Assembly (NCBI RefSeq): GCF_902506425.1
Contig: NZ_LR732504.1
Location: forward strand, 378,969-442,968
DNA: 64,000 bases
Source: Novosphingobium sp. 9U
Lineage (GTDB): Bacteria > Pseudomonadota > Alphaproteobacteria > Sphingomonadales > Sphingomonadaceae
Direction: 5' to 3'
In this document: piece by piece, positions 58,901-64,000 of the stretch
Numbering within the stretch: the stretch's first letter is position 1
How the letters are laid out: every line of letters starts with the position of its first letter
Position numbers and translations under genes: made by a program
The notes under the pieces: generated by a model
Databases searched by the model: none
Seen by the model: the letters and a program-made list of their open reading frames with translations, nothing else
Told to the model about the DNA's origin: nothing

Positions 58901-59661
58901 ACCGTTTTCCCAGCGGCACCCCGGAAAGCCACGAACGGTGGTTGGAAACCATCGCCGGCTTCGACGGGGCGGTCTGCATTTCGCGAGCAGTAGCTGGCGA
59001 GTTCAAGGGCTGGATCGAGCGGCGAGACCCCGAACGTAAGCGGCCGTTTGCAATAAATTGGTTCCATCTCGGCGCAGACACTCACGCGAGCAAGCCGACA
59101 AAGGGTGTGCCAGACGACGCAGAGCGCACCTTGGCGCGGCTGCGTGCTTCCACATCTTTCCTAGCCGTTGGCACCATAGAACCGCGCAAGGGTCATCAGC
59201 AGCTTCTGAACGCTTTCGACGCACTATGGGCTGAGGGCGTCGGGGCTAACCTAGTGATTGTCGGCAAGCTGGGCTGGATGATGGAAGACGTGGCAGACAA
59301 ACTGCGCAACCATCCGCAGTACAACAAGCAACTCTTCTGGCTTGAATCAATTAGCGATGAGTATCTCGAAGCTGTCTATGCAGCTTGCACCGTTCTGATT
59401 GTCGCGAGTGAAGGCGAAGGCTTCGGTCTCCCCTTGATTGAAGCGGCGCGCCATGGGCTTCCTGTCCTTGCGCGCGATATTGCAGTATTCCGTGAAGTCG
59501 CGGGTGCAGATGCATCTTTCTTCGCTAATAGCCGCGATCCAGAAGTGATACATCAAGCTATAACGTTGCAATTAAAACTAACGTCGAAAATAAACCATAA
59601 AAAATTGTCATGGAAGACGTGGGCCAGTAGCGCTGATGACCTGGCTCGATATTTGACATAG
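55948..59661 (+). CDS. Large three-module family 4 glycosyltransferase
   Basis: This encodes 1237 residues from ATG 55948 with GAGGAG upstream. Module 1 (about 1-410) opens RIVIDLQAAQGPSRHRGIGRYSLALT and has the YTGGIDHRKNIEGLI and SWHEGFGLPALEAMKCGRAV donor blocks. Module 2 (about 430-800) opens RLALVSPFAPDSSGISNYSAELL; it has VVCSFGLLGRSKMNHRLLQAWL and a modified donor region GETSGTVFDCMNHAMATI. Module 3 (about 855-1237) opens RLLVDVSVLVQVDARSGIQRVVRA and has VGTIEPRKGHQQLLNA and EGEGFGLPLIEAARHGLPVLA. This layout resembles multi-domain mannosyltransferases such as WbdA. It probably builds the repeat unit of the exported polysaccharide on the cytoplasmic face. Whether every module is active is not known. 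Confidence 0.87.
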   Translation: MRIVIDLQAAQGPSRHRGIGRYSLALTQAMARTRPEHEIFVLINGLVPHTIEDVRAALAHSIPNENIVVWTAPGPIDSGNPHNEARREAAELIRESALASLSPDYILVSSLFEGYGDNIATSVGSLHSAILTATVLYDLIPLIHSHIYLPNASVKAWYQNKLGHMRRSDLLLSISESARQEALDWLGSNPEQVVNISTAADDHFTPGVVSRNMKSHLAARYGLVRPFVMYTGGIDHRKNIEGLISAYASLPDTVRRSHQLAIVCSVQDAERNRLLKLAADEGLASDEVVLTGFIPEDDLLACYRSCKLFVFPSWHEGFGLPALEAMKCGRAVIVGDRSGLPEVVGLERAFFDPFNIASISQKMCEVLTDDKMRAGLERHGLKQASEFDWEKTAVRAWSALEASYAQHVASSLPSAVPCRASSERRPRLALVSPFAPDSSGISNYSAELLPDLTRHYRIDVITASGKASEASVLGNCPVRDLTWFQQHYHEFDRVLYHFGNSHFHTHMFDLLHAIPGVVVLHDFFLSGAVSYREGSGKVPGAWTRNLSYSHGWPAVTRRFQAQDPHDVLWEYPCNLPVLQDALGVIVHAEHSRQLAREWYGNETAEDWHVIPHLRKAAIANDRVDPRRELGIPVGDFVVCSFGLLGRSKMNHRLLQAWLDSPLARDPRCRLVFVGQNASDKYGERIEQMVRSASVAGQIEITGWADHKTFEQWLKVADVGVQLRQLSRGETSGTVFDCMNHAMATIVNAHGSMAELPEDAVCLLDDDFDDVELSTALTELWRDADRRRTLGRKAKAHMQRHHQPRLCADAYAKAIEHYYDKAAVGDYGLMKALLENGAGLTHADWNGVATAIARNNPANPRPKRLLVDVSVLVQVDARSGIQRVVRAILSQWLETPPSGWVVEPIYADLGNNCYRYAQKFTCGFLSIPDDWCDDDIVEPCAGDSFIGLDYHPDIAYQQRAILHEWRQRGVKVQFVVYDLLPVLLPDRFPSGTPESHERWLETIAGFDGAVCISRAVAGEFKGWIERRDPERKRPFAINWFHLGADTHASKPTKGVPDDAERTLARLRASTSFLAVGTIEPRKGHQQLLNAFDALWAEGVGANLVIVGKLGWMMEDVADKLRNHPQYNKQLFWLESISDEYLEAVYAACTVLIVASEGEGFGLPLIEAARHGLPVLARDIAVFREVAGADASFFANSRDPEVIHQAITLQLKLTSKINHKKLSWKTWASSADDLARYLT

Positions 59662-59781
59662 TAGGGCACTAATGCAGTACCTCTGATCCGGAGTGTTGAA
59701 AATTTTTTTAATTTGTAGTGACCCTGTCCCGGAAAATGCCTCCAGCACAAATGAGAGGAATCTGGCAAAATCGAAGCTAGT

Positions 59782-61080
59782 TGGACGCCTCGAAAAACCG
59801 GTAGCATCTGACGGCCGGAGATGATTCACTGCGTCGGCGCGGCAGCGGAGGCAGAGATGGTGGGACAGCCTGGTTTCTTCGATCTCTCGGACCGGTACGA
59901 GGCGCTGAGCGCGGCAGGCGATCCCCTCGAGCGACTGGCCGCGGTAGTTGACTTTGAGGTTTTCCGCGGATCTCTCGTTGCGGCACTACGCCGCAGTCCT
60001 CGGGGCAAGGGTGGACGCCCGCCGTTCGATCCGGTGCTGATGTTTAAGATCCTGGTGCTGCAGGCGCTCTACTCGCTGTCAGACGAAGCAACCGAGTTCC
60101 AGATCAAGGACCGGCTCTCGTTCCAGCGCTTCCTCGGTCTTGGTCTCGACGGCACGGTGCCGGATGCAACGACGGTTTGGCTGTTCCGCGAGCGCCTGGT
60201 GAAAGCCAAGGCGATCGACAAGCTCTTCGCCCGGTTCGATACCGCGCTCACTGACCGAGGCTACCTCGCGATGGGCGGCCAGATCATCGATGCCACCGTG
60301 GTGCCGGCACCCAAGCAGCGCAACACCCAGGAGGAGAAGGCCGCGATCAAGGACGGCCGCATCCCCGAGCGCTGGAAGGAGAAGCCTGCCAAGCTCCGCC
60401 AAAAGGACCGCGATGCGCGCTGGAGCATCAAGTACACCAAAGCCAAGGTGAAGGACAGCACCCACCCCAAGACGTTCAAGCCAGTCGACCTCGCCATCCC
60501 GATGTTCGGCTACAAGAACCACATAGGCATCGACCGCACGCATGGCCTGATCCGCACCTGGGACGCCAGCGCCGCCAATGCTCATGATGGCGCAAGGCTG
60601 CCGGTCCTCATCAGCCCGGACAACACGGCCTCGGGCGTATGGGCCGACACGGCCTACCGATCCAAGAAGAACGAGGCCTTCCTGGCCAGAGGCATGTTCA
60701 CCAGCAACATCCATCAGCGAAAGCCGCACCGCCGTTCGATGCCCGAACGCGTCTCGCGCGCCAATGCGAAGCGGTCGGCAGTCCGCTCGGCCGTCGAGCA
60801 CGTCTTTGCCGGGCAGAAGCACCGCATGGGCCTCGTCGTGCGTACCATCGGCATGGCCCGAGCCCGCATCAAGATCGGCATGGCCAACTTGGCCTATAAC
60901 ATTCAGCGGCTCGCCTGGCTCGAGGGGCGTACTGCGCCCGCATAATGCCCATGCGGCTCTGAGTGACACATCAGGTCCCGCGAAACAGCAAGAACCGACC
61001 CGTGATCACACAACCAACGCTGGCATGACCACTCCTGGCACCGTTCTCACGCCCAAATCAACGGTTCTTCGGGGCGTCCA
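59782..61080 (+). mobile_element. IS5-family insertion sequence
   Basis: Terminal inverted repeats TGGACGCCTCGAAAAACCG (59782 onward) and, reverse complemented from 61080, TGGACGCCCCGAAGAACCG match at 17 of 19 positions. They bound a single intact transposase gene; the total is about 1.3 kb. No clear target duplication was seen in the immediate flanks. It lies about 120 bases after the large glycosyltransferase and just before IS3 orfA. Confidence 0.8.
59857..60945 (+). CDS. IS5-family transposase
   Basis: This encodes 362 residues from ATG 59857 (MVGQPGFFDLSDRYEALSAAGDPLERL), with a purine-rich GGAGGCAG upstream. The N-terminal DUF772-type region reads RGKGGRPPFDPVLMFKILVLQALYSLSD. The DDE core begins at GGQIIDATVVPAPKQRNTQEE and continues with MFGYKNHIGIDRTHGLIR and GVWADTAYRSKKN (second Asp). 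It ends with the VEHVFAGQKHRMGLVVRTIG Glu block. The frame is intact, so the element may be active. The longer in-frame start at 59821 is not favoured. Confidence 0.88.
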   Translation: MVGQPGFFDLSDRYEALSAAGDPLERLAAVVDFEVFRGSLVAALRRSPRGKGGRPPFDPVLMFKILVLQALYSLSDEATEFQIKDRLSFQRFLGLGLDGTVPDATTVWLFRERLVKAKAIDKLFARFDTALTDRGYLAMGGQIIDATVVPAPKQRNTQEEKAAIKDGRIPERWKEKPAKLRQKDRDARWSIKYTKAKVKDSTHPKTFKPVDLAIPMFGYKNHIGIDRTHGLIRTWDASAANAHDGARLPVLISPDNTASGVWADTAYRSKKNEAFLARGMFTSNIHQRKPHRRSMPERVSRANAKRSAVRSAVEHVFAGQKHRMGLVVRTIGMARARIKIGMANLAYNIQRLAWLEGRTAPA

Positions 61081-61100
61081 GTTTGAGCTGGAGATTTTGC

Positions 61101-61367
61101 ATGAAGAAGTCGAAGTTCACGGGCGAGCAGATCGCGTTTGCGCTGCGCCAGGCGGAGGTCGGCAGGCCGGTCGCCGAGGTATGCCGGAAGACGGGCGTGT
61201 CGGAGGCGACGTACTACCGCTGGAAGCGGTTCTATGGCGGGCTGGGTCCATCGAAGTTGCGCAAGATGCGCCAGCTTGAAGAGGAGAACCATAAGCTGAA
61301 GCGGCTTGTGGCGGATCTGCCGCTGGACAAGGCCATGCTCCAGGAGGTTCTGGCAAAAAAAGTGTAG
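61101..61367 (+). CDS. IS3-family OrfA
   Basis: This encodes 88 residues from ATG 61101. The helix-turn-helix of transposase_8 type is clear (KSKFTGEQIAFALRQAE, PVAEVCRKTGVSEATYYRWK), followed by a leucine-zipper-like stretch (LRKMRQLEEENHKLKRLVADL). It ends at TAG shortly after an A7G run (GCAAAAAAAGTG at about 61352-61363), where a -1 shift gives AKKSVAPGRLREIVHWV, the start of OrfB. That is the programmed frameshift of IS3 elements. The OrfB gene is split by an IS66 insertion 60 bases later. Confidence 0.85.
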   Translation: MKKSKFTGEQIAFALRQAEVGRPVAEVCRKTGVSEATYYRWKRFYGGLGPSKLRKMRQLEEENHKLKRLVADLPLDKAMLQEVLAKKV

Positions 61368-61427
61368 CGCCTGGTCGGCTTCGAGAGATCGTCCATTGGG
61401 TGCAGGATCGTTATCGGGTGAGCGAGC
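61368..61427 (+). pseudogene. IS3-family OrfB, N-terminal piece
   Basis: In the -1 frame relative to OrfA, the sequence APGRLREIVHWVQDRYRVSE runs to the 8-base duplicated target GAGCGAGC (61420-61427), where the IS66 element begins. The rest of OrfB continues after 63473. Confidence 0.75.
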
Positions 61428-61481
61428 GTAAGCATCCGGCGAGTACCGCGGCGGGCATGCGATAGGTGGTAAGCGGTGTTC

Positions 61482-63008
61482 TCAGGCCACGGTGATCCAA
61501 GGCATGAGCTCGCCGACGCGATTGGCCATATGACCCTCGGCGAGGCTTGAGAGCGTAGCTGTCAGCCACTGGTGTGGGTTGATGCCGTTGAGCTTGCAGC
61601 ACTCGATAAGCGTAGCGATCACGGCCCAGTTATCGCCCCCTTTATCAGATCCGGCAAACAAGGCGTTCTTCCGGTTGAGCGCGAGCGGACGGATGGAGCG
61701 CTCTACGGTGTTGTTGTCGAGGTCGACGCGACCATCGTCGATGAAGAGCGTCAGGCCATCTCAACGCGTGAGCGCATAGCGGATCGCCTCGCCGAGCTTG
61801 CTCTTGGCGCTGACCTGGCGGGTGCGAGCCTCCAGATACTGCTTCAGCTCGTCGACAATCGGACGGCTGTGTTCGGCACGCAAGGCGCGGCGCCTTTCGG
61901 CAGCCTCTCCACGGGTACGATCCTCAACAGCGTATAGCTCGGCAATGCGGCGCAGCACCTCGGTTGCGACCGGAGAGCTGCTGACCAGCTCGTAAAACTT
62001 ACGCCGCACGTGCGCCCAGCAGAAGGCGAGCCGCACCTGCTGCCGGCGCTTGGCGAGCGCGGCGTAGCCGGAGTACCCGTCCACCTGCAGGGTGCCAGCA
62101 AAGTCGCCAAGATGCTCCCGGGGCCGATCGGCCTTGCGATCACCGGCATAGACATAGGCGACCATCGGCGGGTCACTGCTGCCCCAAGATCGGTCGTCCC
62201 GGGCGTAGGCCCATAGCTGGCCGGTCTTCGTTCGGCCTCGCCCCGGATCGAGCACCGGTGCCGTCGTTTCGTCAGCAAAGAGCCGCTCAGAGTGCCGAAG
62301 CTCTGCCAAGATGTGGTCCCGCAAGGGGCGCAGGTACCAGGCGGCTCGGCCGACCCAGTCAGCCAAAGTGGAGCGGTCCAGCTCGATGCCCTGCCGTGCG
62401 TAGATCTGTGCCTGGCGGTACAATGGCAGGTGATCGGCGTACTTGGATACGAGGACCTGCGCGATCAGCGCCTCGGTCGGAATGCCGCCCTCCACAATGC
62501 GAGCTGGCGCGGGCGCCTGGACAACGGAGTTCTCGCACGAGCGACAGCCGTAGCGAGGCCGGCGCGTGACCAGCACGCGAAACGTGGCCGGCACGACATC
62601 GAGCCGTTCGGACACATCCTCGCCGATCTGGTGGAGCGTGCCACCGCAACAAGGGCAAGCCTTGCTGTCGACGTCGACCACCTGCTCGATACGTTCCAGA
62701 TGTGCCGGCAGGGAGCCGCGGTTGGTTTTGCGTGGCCGAGCGCTGCCAAGCTTGCCAGCATTGGCCTGGATGGTGGCCTCAGCCTGTGCCAGTGCAGCTT
62801 CGACTTCCTCAAGGCAAAGCTCGAGCTGGTCGGGATCGAGCTGCTCCGATCGGCGGCCGAAACGATGGCGCTGCAGAGCATCGATGATGGCTTTCAGTCG
62901 CTCCACCTCGGCCTGCGCCGACTGGAGCGCATCGATCCGACGGGACTGATCGAGGACAAGTGCGCGAAGCGCATCTACGTCATCGGGTAGGTCCGCTTCG
63001 GCGAGCAT
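61482..63008 (-). pseudogene. tnpC: IS66-family transposase TnpC with one nonsense codon
   Basis: Read from ATG 63008, the frame covers TnpC in order. It starts with a leucine-zipper region and the RHRFGRRSEQLDPDQLEL block, and then the zinc finger CPCCGGTLHQIGEDVSERLD with YGCRSCENSVVQAPAP. The DDE core follows (RLFADETTAPVLDPG, LQVDGYSGY, then FCWAHVRRKFYEL). A TGA at about 61759-61761 replaces the Trp codon (TGG) expected after ALTR. Beyond it the same frame continues with DGLTLFIDDGRVDLDNNTVE, the catalytic Glu block, to the end PWITVA at 61482. One base change inactivates the gene. Confidence 0.88.
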
Positions 63009-63039
63009 GAGCCAATTGAATCAGTAGCGAGAGAGCCCG

Positions 63040-63397
63040 TCAACCGGCGATCTGCGGCGCTTGCGGACGTCTGCCACCATGCACCCGGCGCCAGTCCAAA
63101 CCCTCGAGCAATGCGCCGAGCTGGGCCGCGGTGATGCGCATCACGCCGTCCTGAATGCCTGGCCAGCGGAAGCCTCCTTGCTCCAGCTTCTTGGCCATCA
63201 GGCACAGACCGGTGCCGTCCCACCACACCAGCTTTATCCGATCGGCACGTTTGGCCTGCGAAGACGTAGATCACGCCCGAGAATGGATCACCGCCATACT
63301 CAGCGCCAACCAGCGCTGCCAAGGCGTCGGGCCCCTTGCGAAAGTCTACGGGGCGGGTCGCGACCATCACCCGCGCACCAGCGCCAGGGCCGATCAT
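63040..63397 (-). pseudogene. tnpB: IS66-family TnpB with one frameshift
   Basis: From ATG 63397, MIGPGAGARVMVATRPVDFRK and GDPFSGVIYVFAG read in one frame. A one-base shift near 63255 then leads into AKRADRIKLVWWDGTGLCL, KLEQGGFRWP and LEGLDWRRVHGGRRP, ending at the stop at 63040. Only the corrected frame yields the TnpB family. The start of tnpC overlaps slightly beyond its end. Confidence 0.82.
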
Positions 63398-63473
63398 CGA
63401 GATAAGCGCGTCCTATAGGACGTCCTCTGCAATCAGCGCCGCTCAGCCAAGGCGGCACTCACCGGAGGGATAC

Positions 63474-63750
63474 GAGCGAGCGGCGTAGCTGCGCGGTTCT
63501 CCGGCTCGATCGCAAGACGCACCGCTATAGGTCATCCCGAGCGACCAGGCGCCGCTGGGGAATAGGATCAAGGAAATAGCGGCGACCGGCGTGCGCTATG
63601 GCTATCGCCGTATTCACGTGCTGCTTCGGCGCGAAGGCTGCCCGGTCAATGTGAAGCGGGTTCACCGCCTTTGTCGTTTGGAAGGCCTTGATTTACGGGC
63701 CAAAAGACCCCGTCGCCATGTCAAGGCCGCACGGCGTGTGGAGCCGCCGC
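63474..63750 (+). pseudogene. IS3-family OrfB, middle piece, frameshifted
   Basis: After the second copy of GAGCGAGC the OrfB reading resumes: SERRSCAVLRLDRKTHRYRSSR. After one shift near 63537, GNRIKEIAATGVRYGYRRIH and VLLRREGCPVNVKRVHRLCRLEGLDLRAKRPRR follow. The match fades after 63730; the DDE catalytic core of OrfB is not seen, so the element is truncated or shifts into another frame near the window end. Confidence 0.75.
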
Positions 63751-64000
63751 TGCGTTAGCGTTGCGAGCGGGCCACGGGTGTTTTCGGTTGCCGGAGGGCA
63801 GTGGTCGTTCAGCCTCGATCTGCCATGTAGGTTGGCTGGTGGTGTTCGCGCAGCGCGACCACAACAGAAGCGGTGTCGGTGTGCGCTTCGTCTTCGATGA
63901 AGGCAGCGGTTTCAGTCCCGGGGCGCGGCGGCCCCAAGACTGGCAGGCCCTTGTCGCTTTTGCTGTAGATGAAGATCGGCAGGAATAGGCCAAAGAGCCT
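63751..64000. other. Window end, no recognised gene
   Basis: Frames are open on both strands in this GC-rich stretch (for example a minus-strand frame reading LFLPIFIYSKSDKGLPVLG), but none matches a family I know. It should be the remainder of the IS3 element or its new flank. Confidence 0.35.

Larger units (their letters stand above)
61428..63473 (-). mobile_element. IS66-family element with perfect 8-bp target duplication, inserted in IS3 orfB
   Basis: Ends are GTAAGCATCCGGCGAGTACC at 61428 and, reverse complemented, GTATCCCTCCGGTGAGTGCC at 63473; 17 of the first 22 bases match. GAGCGAGC directly flanks both sides (61420-61427 and 63474-63481), the 8-bp target duplication expected of IS66. 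The element is 2046 bases and carries tnpB and tnpC on the minus strand, both with one lesion, and no tnpA. Confidence 0.92.

Overview
The window is high-GC DNA that looks like a sphingomonad (Alphaproteobacteria, Sphingomonadales). Three things support this: a CtrA master cell-cycle regulator, a two-domain cold-shock protein with a long Gly/Arg-rich N-terminus, and exosortase-A (XrtA)-associated polysaccharide genes of the type common in this order. No rRNA, tRNA or CRISPR array was recognised. The genus cannot be fixed from the sequence alone.

Left part (1-29.1 kb), conserved chromosomal genes, almost all intact. It holds a truncated queC, a DUF3617-like exported protein, the coupled argD-argF-hslO run, a double cold-shock-domain protein and a DUF442 phosphatase-like protein. 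It continues with glnK-amtB behind a textbook sigma-54 promoter, an EEP-family hydrolase, a PAP2 phosphatase, prfC, and an overlapping pheS-pheT-mutarotase-SDR run. Then come rpmI-rplT (without infC), ctrA with a conspicuous inverted repeat upstream, an XrtA-associated pair (O-antigen-ligase-like protein with an overlapping 57-codon ORF, facing a TIGR04063-type glycosyltransferase), an acidic membrane protein, gltB-gltD and a small ABM-domain protein.

Middle part (29.1-49.6 kb), a scarred accessory region. Insertion sequences are nested: an IS110-family remnant lies inside an IS630-family remnant, which abuts the 3' part of an IS66 element. A second, differently ended IS66 remnant lies at 38.6-40.2 kb. 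Among this debris are an intact dTDP-rhamnose operon (rmlA-rmlC-rmlD-rmlB), an intact short manC, two broken phosphohexomutase copies, an orphan HTH protein, a TacA/TacT-like toxin-antitoxin locus whose toxin is frameshifted, and a large frameshifted autotransporter that lacks its N-terminus. One phosphohexomutase copy carries a tetrameric 7-bp tandem repeat that throws it out of frame and could be a slippage switch.

Right part (49.6-59.7 kb), a capsule/exopolysaccharide locus of the ABC-transporter-dependent type. A glycosyltransferase and a Wza/KpsD-like outer-membrane lipoprotein are on the minus strand. KpsE-, KpsM- and KpsT-like export proteins, a DUF4214 protein and a 1237-residue three-module glycosyltransferase are on the plus strand. 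By eye the DNA from about 52.4 to 59.7 kb is more AT-rich than the left part. Together with rmlABCD (dTDP-L-rhamnose) and manC (GDP-mannose), the locus suggests a rhamnose- and/or mannose-containing surface polysaccharide.

The right edge (59.8-64 kb) is another IS pile-up: an apparently intact IS5-family element, then an IS3-family element split by an IS66 copy with a perfect 8-bp target duplication.
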